Shown here piece after piece: positions 25,732 through 37,300 of a stretch of DNA of 64,000 bases (the stretch's first letter is position 1; every line of letters begins with the position of its first letter). This stretch comes from Oxytricha trifallax (lineage: Eukaryota > Ciliophora > Spirotrichea > Sporadotrichida > Oxytrichidae), in the NCBI GenBank assembly GCA_000711775.1, contig ARYC01018440.1, positions 1 to 64,000 of the forward strand. Reading direction: 5' to 3'. The notes beneath the pieces were generated by a model. The model made no database searches, was not told the DNA's origin, and saw nothing but the letters and a program-made list of their open reading frames with translations. The position numbers and the translations under genes were made by a program.

Positions 25732-28470
25732 GGGCACTGGTGTTCCATTAATTAATTGAAATTAGACATTCAATCAATGCCTCAACTTTTTATGGATAAA
25801 CTTCTGCAAATAAATAGTGAGTACCAACAACCATAGAACTTGGTAAGTTTGCAACAAAATTTGCTGGCTACTTTGAACTGATTAATTTTGAATTTGATTC
25901 CGATTACCTAAATCCAGGAGATAATTAGATTAAAAAAATTTTTCTTATTTTATGATTCTAATTTATAATATAATTAATCAAAAGTTAATTAACAAACTGA
26001 ATATAGAATCTAATACTATAGAAGAATTATCATTGGGGTCTTGAGTAGTTGCTCTAATTTGAATATAGGCATAATCTGTAATACTTTTTGCACTAAAAGT
26101 TAGATAAACTACTGATTAATATCTTGCAGATACGATTAATAATTCTTTGATTAGAAAATAATTGTATTAAAATTGCTATAAAAGATTAATCCTAATACAT
26201 TGTTTTTCAGTTTCATAAAAACTATACTGTAAATAATAATAATTTCAAGAGTAGTGACGACATCTTGATCAAAGTTATTGTAGATATAAACAGGGACACC
26301 AAACTAAATCCAATAGTCATTTACTGATGAAGCGAGAAACCGATGTAGAGATTTCTTCTGTTTATCAAAAGTATATTGATTTACCTAGATTGCCGAAAAT
26401 ATTATCTGCTAAAATGAATTAAGTTATCACATCACTTAAAAAGAATCTAATTGTGTATCTACATTCTCTTTCAATCAAAAAATGGTGCTTGGTAAAATTC
26501 ATTGTCTTTAGTTTAAAATCTAGAAGATTTTTCTCTGAAGAAAGAAAAGCTTTCAGCATATTATTAAAGTCTAGTATTGGTCACGAAATAAAATCTGATA
26601 TATTTCTAGAGGAAATTCCAAAAATCTAATTCTCTTATACTCAGTAAAGATCCTGCTGACTAATTTTGTTCACTTTCATAAGTTTAACCTCTTTCTGTTT
26701 AGGTTTATGTGGTATGAATGATTCTAATGAGGAGGGAGATGGAGCTGGGAGATTTCTTTATTAATATTTGAAAATTATGATTATTTATTATTAATTATTT
26801 CATTTTCTGTAGCTAAACCACTTAAAAAACTGCAATATTTCTCCATTCTAAATATATTAAGCGCCTAAATTTTGCTTACCCTTTTACAGTTGACACGAAA
26901 AAAGTAAATGGTATATAGATTTTTTGAAAAAAAGAGCTCTCCTTTTTGGGTAAAGGACACATCAAAGAAGTGTTTTGGCAACAGGTTTCTTGTTGAGATA
27001 TTTTTAGCATTAAATTATATCTATCGTACCAGATAATTTTATTTATTAATTAAAGATACTATTTTTCTTCAAAACTCCTCCATTACTGATTCAAACTCTA
27101 AAGCATCAATGTTAATTACAAATAAAAGGTTAATATTTAATTTAATTATTGAATAAAAAATATTATACGTAGCTTTAAAGTGGATCAAATATGTACTCTT
27201 ATAGATATAGGATTTACAACTTTGTTGAAAACTCCAATTACTTATGTGTCTCAAGGGTCCAAAACATAGTTTGCTTTTGAAGTTCCGGATTTCATTGTTT
27301 TCAATGAATTAGCAATTGATTCCAAAGTTTGAATTTTATAGGTGTCTGATTAATCTGATATATTGAGTTATTAAGATTACAGAATTATAAAAAATATTTA
27401 ATTTTATGAATTGCTGTCTTAGTTTAGTTGTTCTCTTTTTTCCCTCAACTTATTGATAAGTAATAAAATACTCCTCTTCTTGGTATTAATGTGAAGTTAC
27501 CTCTACCTTAATCTTTTGTAAAGATATCAAGGGCATCTATAAATTCATTTGAAATTGGATTTCCATCAGTATTGTTAGATATTTTACTTTTCAGCAACCA
27601 AAATTGAATCTTAGATATCTATGAATACAGCCTCGTCATCTTTTGAAGCAAAAGGTGGAGTAAAAATTAATTGGTAAACTTTAGACAAAGTTGGATAAAT
27701 AAATGTTTTCGATTAGCACCACAGCTAGTGTTGCGCTAAAACTTTAGATAATAATCTGAGAAAATACTGTATTTTTAGCACTTAACTAACTAAGAGAGTA
27801 TGTTTTAGGAATTTAAAAGATTGCTAATCCCAAACCGTTTGCATCAGTTTATTACAGATCTTGGATGCATTACTAACCATTTTCAATGGTTATGATTACT
27901 GAATATCTAGGGAGTATACCATTCATAAAATTTGATCCATCTGCTGAGTTAATTATTATTGGCTCATCAACAAGGTAACCAGATTTAAAACTGTCGCATT
28001 GAATGAGCCTGTATGTTTAAATCTGGATATTTAAAGATTATCTCTCGTACTATCTTATTCTTGTTACTCTGATTGATTAGGGCATACCACTGAAAGGATT
28101 TATAAATTGATATCACTTCTAGCATGATTTTGTTGATAAACCTATAACATATATATTATAAAATATTTGACTCAAAATACGTAGTTGCCAGATATTTATT
28201 GAATTATATCTTTTATCAATCTAAAACGCACTTTCACTCATTATAATAATAAAATATAATTTTAATAAAGAGATTTTTATTTATATTAAAATTTACCTTA
28301 TTATCAATATATTGATTTATAACAAAAAACTTGTTAATTTATAAAAAGTTATCTTAAACTATATTCGTCACAATAGGGTATCCTTAGCTGAGACGTTGTC
28401 AAAGAGAGCATCAATGCCATATATTTTAACATTTTCATTATAGTTGAAGATCTATATCTGCTTAATTTAT
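24780..28470 (-). CDS. Large surface protein family, copy A
   Basis: The minus strand encodes a beta-rich, presumably extracellular protein in several frame-separated blocks. Clear blocks include CDSFKSGYLVDEPIIINSAD near 27.97 kb, ITDYAYIQIRATTQDPND near 26.05 kb, ANLPSSMVVGTHYLFAEVYP near 25.83 kb and LSSQISAFAYPNG near 25.59 kb. The last three align in order with blocks of the neighbouring gene at 30.5-32.9 kb (IIQIRTTACEGITNSRVFDS, ATLPSTLVTQIQLLAQIYP, LASYLNSDGSISP). The two are tandem paralogues. A long TA dinucleotide run (about 25697-25726) lies within a coding block and shifts the frame relative to the paralogue, so this copy may be damaged. Short GT...AG introns are likely. Function unknown. 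Confidence 0.55.
25697..25726. repeat. (TA)n microsatellite in coding region
   Basis: About 15 uninterrupted TA units. The paralogue at 31.4 kb has only the short sequence encoding CFIYIYNPLY at the matching place, so the run looks like a later expansion. Confidence 0.85.
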
Positions 28471-28775
28471 TACAAAATTTGAGCGAAATGTATTTTATAT
28501 TGCTTAAATATTATTAATAAAATAATATATCTAAACTTGTTTTATACAATAAATATATATTTTTCATGGATTATTATTTCATAATAATTATAAACAATTA
28601 AAAATATATTTTGGAATTTGAAAAATTAAATAGCCCAAATTTTAATCGATAATTATCCTATATTTATTAATCCAAATCTAAAATTTTTATTTTATAAATG
28701 AATAAAATTAACAAATATTTCTTTTAAATTACAAACAGTTTATTCAATAAAACTTATTCATACAATAATTATATT

Positions 28776-29393
28776 GGCTATGGGATCAAACACGCCCCCC
28801 CCATAATGTATATTTTTCTTTTTGTAGTCTGATAGAGTTTTTGACGCTGAGTAATAGTAGCAAATGAACTACTCGTGTGCGATCAATAGTTTTCGAGATA
28901 TAGCCCCATATAAGTTCACATTTTATATATAAAAATATAGTAAAAATTATAAAAATATTTCCAATTTTTCATAAAAATCTAATTTTTCCTTAAAATATCA
29001 ATTTAGAGGATTTAATGAAAATTTAAAGAATTTATTTGATTTATCAAAATTATATCATTATAAATTTATTTTACATTCTTGTAATAAAATTAAAGTACAA
29101 ATAATTTATAATGATATAATTTTGATAAATCAAATAAATTCTTTAAATTTTCATTAAATCCTCTAAATTGATATTTTAAGGAAAAATTAGATTTTTATGA
29201 AAAATTGGAAATATTTTTATAATTTTTACTATAATTTTATATATAAAATGTGAACTTATATGGGGCCATATCTCGAAAACTATTGATCGCACACTAGTAG
29301 TTCATTTGCTACTATTACTCAGCGTCAAAAACTCTATCAGACTACAAAAAGAAAAATATACATTATGGGGGGGGCGTGTTTGATCCCATAGCC
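28776..29393. mobile_element. Foldback element with 8-bp target duplication
   Basis: The whole 618-bp unit is an inverted repeat with arms of nearly 300 bp. The ends read GGCTATGGGATCAAACACG followed by a run of eight C's on the left, and the complement on the right. It is flanked by perfect 8-bp direct repeats ATTATATT (28768-28775 and 29394-29401). There is no ORF of note. An 8-bp duplication suits Merlin, hAT or P-type transposases. A Merlin transposase is present at 62.1-63.7 kb, but the ends differ, so mobilisation by it is only a possibility. Arm identity is very high, so insertion or arm conversion is recent. Confidence 0.9.
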
Positions 29394-29925
29394 ATTATAT
29401 TATGTAATTATTCACAAAAAACTTTAATTATAATAATCTATAATTAATTACTCACAAATTCTCAGAATACTTCAATATATTAATTCAATTTTTAATCAAA
29501 ATTTCAAATTAAATTATTAAGAATATATTATAAATTATTCAATTAATATGTAAAATTATAATCCTTTTTCATAGTAAATCATTATTGGTTAATTAAATGA
29601 TAATAAAAATAATTAGACAATATAATATAAATATTAAAGTTAAACATTTAAATATAGTTAATTTAATATCAAAACATTTAATTTTAATTATTAAATCAAC
29701 TTCAATCAAATTAAATATTCATTTTAATAAGTTTATATTTCATAATATCAAACAAGTAAACTTAGTCCCCTCCATACCTTTTGATCTGGAATGTTAAATT
29801 CAGATTCATCTTTTAACTTATGTGAATTAATTTTCATATAATTTGCTTATAAATAAAAACTTTATCATAAAATATTGAATTTTAATAAATTAAATAATTC
29901 AAATGGTCTATTAAAGCTTGTTGAA
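29394..29925. other. AT-rich spacer
   Basis: Extremely AT-rich; a standard-code ORF at 29597-29797 is low-complexity Ile/Asn/Lys and not convincing. Confidence 0.5.
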
Positions 29926-29929
29926 TTAA

Positions 29930-30330
29930 TAGAGAAGGAGAAGATTTAACCGCTTGTTTTTAAGGAACCAAGGTGTTGCATCTGCAAAGTTGGCTAAAAC
30001 TCAAAGCTATAAGTATTAGAAATCTAAGAAGATTGGGTTTGTATCATTATAGGAAACTTTCGATAAAGTAAGGCACAAGGAAACCATTTCTCTCTTGAAT
30101 CTTGTAATTTACATCAAATGTAAAGTAATTGTCACAGAAATAAATAAATAAAATCAAATTTATAAAGGTCACCAATTAGCATTCCACAAATTCCAGATAT
30201 ACTTCCTAACTACATACTATCAGTGTTATCTGGAAGAGCTTGGACTATCTCTGATAAATTATGGATGTTTTAATCCTCCTGAGGATTTTAATCTAGGATA
30301 TAGTTTTCAACGAGCATTTAGAATTTAAAT
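29930..30330 (+). CDS. Short Cys-containing coding fragment
   Basis: The plus strand reads as protein through TAA/TAG codons: KEPRCCICKVGQNSKLQ, then LEIQEDWVCIIIGNF, and in another frame EELGLSLINYGCFNPPEDF. It lies opposite in orientation to the genes on either side. The Cys pair could suggest a metal-binding site, but no family is recognised. It may be a small gene with a short intron or a remnant. Confidence 0.35.
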
Positions 30331-30449
30331 ATAAATTTTGGAATAAGAGTCAAATTAAAGCATAATTATATAAAATCATGCTATGTTAAATAATAATACT
30401 TATTAGCAAGTAATAATATTTTTAATAATTTTTCGTTATTTTATTTAAT

Positions 30450-32900
30450 TTTTTTATTCTTGTAGTTGATGGACTTCTAACAGCAAAGAGATTTTTATTT
30501 GTTAAAAGCTTGCTTGCATCAATCATATTAACGTCTCATTTATTACTTGTGAAATGTTATTTATAGACTTCATTATAATTCAACTTCAGCACAAATTTTC
30601 CAGATCCGTTTAATTAACTAGTAATTAGAAAATATAATATTGCGTTAAAGCTTAATATTACTCCAATTGAAGAACCATAGTAGCGGGATCTAAAGTTTTC
30701 AATAAGATAGTTTATTCCTCTCATATTGTTTTGTTATATTTTTGAGGATTGCCCAACCATCATATCACTGCTGCATCTGAAAAATCATAATAATTAAAAC
30801 TTAATCTCTCTTGATCTGAGTCTACTAGTTATCTTTGAAGTACACTGACTTGTGTTTACTGCTATGAGGCTAGGAAATATAAGTAATAGGCAGCTGCTTG
30901 GTTTAATTCATTTTCAAATAGATATATGACATAATTCCGAAATAGTGCGTCAACATCCGTTAAGTTCATTACTTGATTAAAAATACTTTTATTTTTTAAT
31001 TTCAGATTGGAGTTTACCTGCGTAACCAATCTATGCAATAGCGTGTTCTATGAAAACTTCAACGACGTAGTCTGGGCAAATCTGGTATGGATAAATTATA
31101 TCATTATAAGTCCAGATTCTGATATTAAACTGATTTTACAACTGAAGATTAGCCACCGCTTATTTTTTTAGACATAAATAAATAATTCATAATTTTTTTA
31201 AAGACAAATGCAGAAAGAGTCATTGTAAAAGATAAAAAAACACTTAAAAATGGATTTTAAGTACCTACTGTAAATTGCAGGAGATATTGAGCCATCACTA
31301 TTTAAGTAAGATGCCAATAATCAGGTAAAATTAACAGCTTAATTTTATTTGTTGGAGACATCGAAATTGCTGTAAATTGAGACTTGTGCGCTTTTAATGA
31401 TATTAAATTAGCATAGAGAGGATTGTAGATGTAAATAAAGCATGGAGCTGGAGTATATTATCAAACTTATAAGCGCATTTAATAAAAGCATTAACATTAT
31501 ATGGATAGATTTAGGCTAATAGTTGAATTTAGGTCACTAGAGTGCTTGGAAGAGTAGCAACTAAAAATACTGATTCGTTAATTATAAACTTATATGATAA
31601 TTTTGAGTCACCAAAAGTCAAAGTATGAATATCTGATTATTTCTATCAGGCTGGCTTAAGCCCCAGTTTTATAGGGAATAAAATGAAATAAGAATGATGA
31701 TTAAAACCAAATGCTAAATATAAATCTAAGAAGCATCAGTATGGAATCTTGAAGTGCCTTAAAATCTCCATTTTTATCGTTATCTTCCTCATCATCATCT
31801 TATCTACTGTAGCTGAAATCCTGAAAACCATTCGCGTTTAGCTCCTGATTCTCTCGACGTCAAAAATAACAGAGCTAAAGATGATGAAGCTGCAACCTCG
31901 TCCACTTCTCTCTTTAAGACTCTAACTGGAGATGCTGTTGGCCTTAAAGACTCCACCATGTTTAGCCAAAATTTTAGAAATTAAAAAAAGTGATGTTTAA
32001 TAAATTTAATTTAACAAATTAAAATATTTTTAGTTTTAATGATCAGAAATTAAAGTTTCCACTATTAGGTTCAATTTATAAGGAATCATAATCAGAGATA
32101 TCTAAATTATTTTTAATCAAACATGTATTAATTAAGACTGTGTTAAATTAAATTTATTAAACATCACTTTTTTTAATTTCTAAAATTTTGGCTAAACATG
32201 GTGGAGTCTTTAAGGCCAACAGCATCTCCAGTTAGAGTCTTAAAGAGAGAAGTGGACGAGGTTGCAGCTTCATCATCTTTAGCTCTGTTATTTTTGACGT
32301 CGAGAGAATCAGGAGCTAAACGCGAATGGTTTTCAGGATTTCAGCTACAGTAAGATAAGATGATGATGAGGAAGATAACGATAAAAATGGAGATTTTAAG
32401 GCACTTCAAGATTCCATACTGATGCTTCTTAGATTTATATTTAGCATTTGGTTTTAATCATCATTCTTATTTCATCTTATTCTATTTAATTTTCGTACAG
32501 CATTTAATAATAATAATAATCTAATAATTTATTAATAATTTTTCTCTAAGTTTTGTCTATTAATCCACCCTATAAATCATATTAATATACTTCTGGTGAC
32601 ACGATTGTAGTATCTCTTAATGTAGAATCAAAGACTCTTGAATTAGTAATTCCTTCACAAGCAGTGGTTCTGATTTGAATAATAGTATTGTCATTCAACT
32701 CAAAGAAATTAACCTAACAAGAATTACAGATGAGCTTTTGGGTTGAAAAAATAGCACAAGACACCTGAAGCTCTTTGTTATTTTGCAAAAAGTGATTGAA
32801 AATAATTGTTGTAGCAAATATACCAATAAATTTATCTCCTGTTGGCTTCGAATGGTACTTCTTATTTCATACTTTAGATTTTTATAGAGGAAAAAACTTA
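30450..32900 (-). CDS. Large surface protein family, copy B, split by a palindrome
   Basis: Tandem paralogue of the gene at 24.8-28.5 kb. The 5' part (about 32.56-32.85 kb) reads without TGA and contains SCAIFSTQKLICNSCQVNFF and IIQIRTTACEGITNSRVFDS. The 3' part (about 30.5-31.67 kb) contains FLVATLPSTLVTQIQLLAQ, TPAPCFIYIYNPLYANLI and LASYLNSDGSISP. Between the two parts lies the 0.8-kb palindrome at 31.68-32.48 kb. In the 3' part one TGA follows GLKPA, at a place where the paralogue has Phe (PGF), so an aromatic residue is favoured there. Cys-containing beta-rich composition suggests an extracellular protein. Function unknown. Confidence 0.55.
31676..32484. mobile_element. Long palindrome (two arms of about 340 bp, 128-bp spacer)
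   Basis: Left arm about 31676-32016, right arm about 32145-32484, almost identical in inverted orientation. The ends read roughly GAATAARATGAAATAAG. Arms differ by only a few bases, including one extra A in the right arm near 32352. No clear target duplication was found. The arms are less AT-rich than the surroundings and carry an ORF, described separately. It interrupts a paralogous surface-protein gene, so it is an insertion. It may be a two-copy head-to-head insertion or a foldback element. Confidence 0.85.
32198..32422 (+). CDS. 74-aa ORF in the palindrome arm
   Basis: Starts ATG (MVESLRPTASPVRVLKREVD) and ends TGA, with one TAA read as Gln. It is mixed-charge with a short hydrophobic patch (AASSSLALLFLTS). 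The left palindrome arm carries the same sequence on the other strand, but lacks one A and so ends differently. Read in the opposite sense, the left arm also gives a membrane-helix-like segment (CLKISIFIVIFLIIILSTVA), so it is not certain which strand is coding. Not recognised. Confidence 0.35.
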
Positions 32901-33000
32901 AAAATGTATGTAATCGAAAGATTGATATTAAAGTCAGTTAAAGAGATCTAACTCAATACGGCTTTAGGTACATTAGAGATAATTTTAATACATTAAATTA

Positions 33001-33564
33001 ATACAAGATTTATAAATGAATATAATTAAATTAAATTATGTGCATGATAACATGAAAGTTTAATCAATTACTAAAAGGGGAGAACTATGAATTTATGCTT
33101 TTTGATGAGAAAAATATCTTAAAATAAGAAAAAATTATGAGAAGTTTTACTAAATCAGATAGAAAAGAAATCTTTGAGATAATTAAGTTCAAGTTTTATA
33201 GTGTAAGACAGGAAATATATTTATTAAAAGCTATAAAATGTAAAGTGTTTTTTACTTAGTCTGTTTATTAAATCAATATATTTTCCATTATAGAAAAGTC
33301 TCTCAAAAACTTGAGATATCTGAAACTCCAAAAATGATGATTAAGCCCGAAATTCATCTTAAAGGTTTAGATATTTCTTGATGGTAGTTACTCTTTCTAG
33401 GTAGAATCTCACTTATTATGAACAGAATGGCCTAGTAAGAGTGCTATGAACTGCCAGAAACTTGATTTGAACACCTAATTTAAAAATAATACAACTAATA
33501 AAAATAAACTAAAAAACGAGCATATTGATGGCGATGGAAAGAAGAGCAAAAAGGAGAAAAAGAC
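33001..33564. other. AT-rich intergenic region between divergent genes
   Basis: Lies upstream of both the minus-strand gene to the left and the plus-strand gene to the right; no specific promoter motif identified. Confidence 0.4.
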
Positions 33565-34106
33565 ATGAAAGATCATAAGAAAAAGCTCATGCTTGACAAA
33601 CTTAGTGCTGTTTCAGTGTGTAGGGATATATAATTTAGACTGCTATAGATTAAAGCTTTGAAACTACAAGAGGTATGGTATTTAATTCTCTTAAGACAGA
33701 TAAATCAAGCCAATTTACTCAATTTTATAATATAAAATTATTTCAAGCCATTTTCAAGGAGCTGAGTAAAAATTAGAAAGTTCAAAGATTAGTGCTTACC
33801 AATTAAGCCCAAAGAGAGGCAATAGTTGCAGATTATTTATTGCTGGATGAATCTCTGAAGACTAATTAATCGTTGCTAAGCCTGGACTTATAAGAAAGCC
33901 AACAACTTAATGATATTGTGTTGTTTCACTAAGAAATTATAGATGGTCTGGCTAACACCCAATCAATTTTATATATCTTGTTTAGAAATTATAAGAGAAT
34001 CATATATAATGTGTATTTTAATTTTCTAGTTTACTTTTATTTATAATTAATCAAGCACCATAAAACGTTTGTTCATAAAAACAGACTAGCTAGAAATGAA
34101 AGCTGA
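33565..34106 (+). CDS. Leucine-rich-repeat-like protein with a 23-nt intron
   Basis: Starts ATG (MKDHKKKLMLDKLSAVS). A 23-nt GT...TTTAG intron at 33616-33638 joins in phase to TAIDQSFETTRGMVF. The frame then runs about 155 codons to TGA at 34104-34106 (172 aa after splicing). The body has Leu spacing of the LRR/ribonuclease-inhibitor type, for example IFKELSKNQKVQRLVLTN and LKTNQSLLSLDLQESQQL, repeating at about 28-30 residues. Similar sequence (YLELLTKEITDFLQKQKV) continues in another frame just past the TGA up to a possible GTAAG donor near 34183. The gene may therefore be longer, or TGA may be bypassed by splicing. It is convergent with the next gene. Confidence 0.55.
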
Positions 34107-34329
34107 CTATTTGGAATTGCTTACTAAAGAAATCACTGATTTCCTATAAAAGTAAAAAGTTAAATTTCACATTATAAAAAAGGTAAGAGAGTGGTAAATA
34201 AATTATTAAATGATATATTTAGGAAATTATTTATTACGTTCACAATAGCCCCTATTAGAGTATTTAAAATAACGTCTTCATATCACAGGTCTTGTAGGGT
34301 ATTTTATTATTTCATAAACTTCAGGGCCA

Positions 34330-37300
34330 AAATTAGTTTAAATTCCAAAAATTTATTCACTGGTGCCTATAGGCTCAGTAAGCGGAAATGTAGCTACTAA
34401 AACTGTGCAATCAAGTCCAATATAGGTGCTCATTTCATGATGTAAAGGTGCTCTGGCTTATCCGATAGATCTAAAATTGTTGAATATATTTCCATGCCTC
34501 AAATAACCTGAAAATGTGCTTGTAGAAAAGTTTCCTCCAATAAAATGATACAGGAAGTGTAAGTGTTCAAGAGTATCCTACTGCAGATATTTAAGCATCA
34601 TCATCATTTGAATCTGACATAATATATGATGCTTATTTTTTAATTGAATTTACCACTGCCATATACAGCCATTTACATATAATTGTGGAATCACTTAATT
34701 TTAGGGAGAGCTAATTACTTAAGTTTGGGTAAAATGAGATTTTGTTTGTTCCTGTAACTGTTACTTAAGACAATTACTATATTCCTAGGATTACAGAGTT
34801 AATATTAATGGCTGAGGGCTAGAGGCGAAATTCAAGTGTATATTCTTGTGTCCTAGTTGTTAATGTCGGTAGTAAAGTGAGTTTTGGTGTTTGAATATTT
34901 TAAATATAATATCCTCTATCCATATACTAAGAAGTCTTGAAGTCATCTGTCCAAGTTTCCTCATTGAATAATCTTGTTCCCAAGAGCTATCCCAAGTTTA
35001 ATAACCATTAGTTGGGGTTGAGAGTGTAAATTTATTTATATAATAGCTACTATCATAAACTATGTTACTTTGGTTTTCATCCATTCTATTATAAAATAGC
35101 ATTGAGTACCTGTAATCTTTCACAAATAATCCTTTATGCAATCTTTCATATCTTACCAGGTTTCATCTATCAAGCAACTCCAAATATATTTTTAATTCTG
35201 ACTATATGTCTTGCAAGAGTTATATCTTCAAATTAAATTGATTTAAGTTTTCCAAAGTAACTGCTAGTGGTGTCTGTAATTTTTTAAACCAAAATATTTT
35301 CATTCAAAACATACCAAAATCCTTGTGTAGTCTTAACACCTACAAATTCGTACAAGTTTTCTCACAAATATAAAAAGATGTAGAAGTATTTGTACCTGTG
35401 TCTTTATAATTGGTGACTTGTAAATTCTTAGTAGATGAAATTTGGAAATCAATAATATTTGGCAAGTAAAAGAAGTCTAAAATTGTAGCAGAAATAAGTG
35501 TGTCAAAATTTATCAGCAGTTCAGATGTAAAATGCCATTTGAATTTTATAGGATTTGAGAAACTAGAACTGGCTTTTACTTTATTCATTTAAGTTTAATT
35601 ATTGCTGCAATCTCAGGATATATTTTTGGCATGTTAATTATAAATCTTGTCTACTTAAAGCACTCTTCCAAATTCTCAATTCTTTTAATCTGATTTTTAA
35701 TTAGTATTTACTCCAGCTGAATTATAAGCAACTATATATTGCCAATTAGCTAATTTTTACATTGGATTGCATTTGAATTTTAGACATTTGAAGTATCAAA
35801 ATTTAAATAGTAAGAAAGCTAATTAGTTTAGTAATTATTGCTAAAATATAATTAATACCAAGATTACTCTGATATTGAATTTGTAGAGGTAAATATGGTG
35901 GTTTGAGAAGTATCTATCAAGGATGCTTGAATATACCTAAGGAGAGAAGTTTCTTAAATTCTTGCAGAAAATTTTGTTCCTTGGCTCGTACATAATGAAT
36001 CATACTCAAAAATTTGTATGTAATCAGATAGAGTTAGAACATCGTTGTAAACTTAAAATTTGAAATAGAATTCCATCGAACACTCTCGACTAAACTTCTA
36101 GGTTGCTTAAAAAATCAATACTTAAGGGTCATTTTTAGCATAAAATTCAACTGTTTAGTAAAGATTTTACACCAACTCGCAACTTTATGTAGCGCTATCA
36201 TATATGTGATTATTCTAGCAAAGCTAAGGGGAATTTGCATTTTGTTCATAGAAAACGATATCTTCCCATCTTATTATCTTATTATAGTTCTAATGATCGT
36301 AATTTTGTAGATTTTTGGAATAAAAAAAAGATTACTCATAAAGAGTATACCCTCACATCTCATTCAATGGATAGTAAGCTAAAAGATTGCTATTTGTGCC
36401 AATCATTATAGAAATACTTTAAACTTCTTCAGTGCAATAAATATATTATTCTCCCCAAACTTTCAAGTCTTCAATCGAGAAATATTTACAAATTTATTAA
36501 AAAAATTAGATATAATTTGAGTTAGGACTACCTAGAATGTCACTTAATAATGATATAGGCCAAAATTCTAAAGTGTCTCCATTAATATAATGATTCATTT
36601 TGTTTAGTGAATCATAATTGAAGAATGAAATGATTCCAAGAAGTGCTGCTTGAACTTGGCCTAGTCGTTGAAGCTTTTTAGACACTATTAATATATACTC
36701 TTAAAGCTGTAAGATTATCTTCTTTGACTTCAATACTTTAGCCACCCACTAATGAAATTTTGAATATATCCCCTATAGCTAAACTCTCATACAAAATTCA
36801 ACTTAAATTGAGTAATACTATAAATCTACTCATAAACCCTCAAGTCTAGGTTGTTATACAATTTGAATTTGAGAAAATAAATAATCTTTAGTCTTGACGC
36901 TCATAAGAATTAGAGATTTGTGATTTTACGCAATATGGGAGGGAATTTGTGCCTACATCTACTACATCTATAGAAATTTAGTATAATATTCCAAAAGTCC
37001 AATATTCATTCAATTTTTTATTATATTCTCCAAATTCATATCCCCATACTGGATTGTAGGATAAAGCCATGTATTTAAAATAAATCTTTTAATTAAAAAC
37101 CCTATACATATTTCTTAAAATTTCTAATCCTGTAGATAAAGTTACTATTAGTGTATGTTAAAAAAGTTTCCATAGGCCAATTTTGTAGATTATTTGCAGT
37201 TATAGCAACTTAATTATTAACAAGAAACAATTTTTCCCCACTTGCTTTATATGTTGATGCAAATTATTGCCAACTATATAAAAATGGCATATTTTTAAAT

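Noticed and set aside
29597..29797. Standard-code 66-aa ORF
   Set aside because: Low-complexity Ile/Asn/Lys sequence in extremely AT-rich DNA; no protein character.
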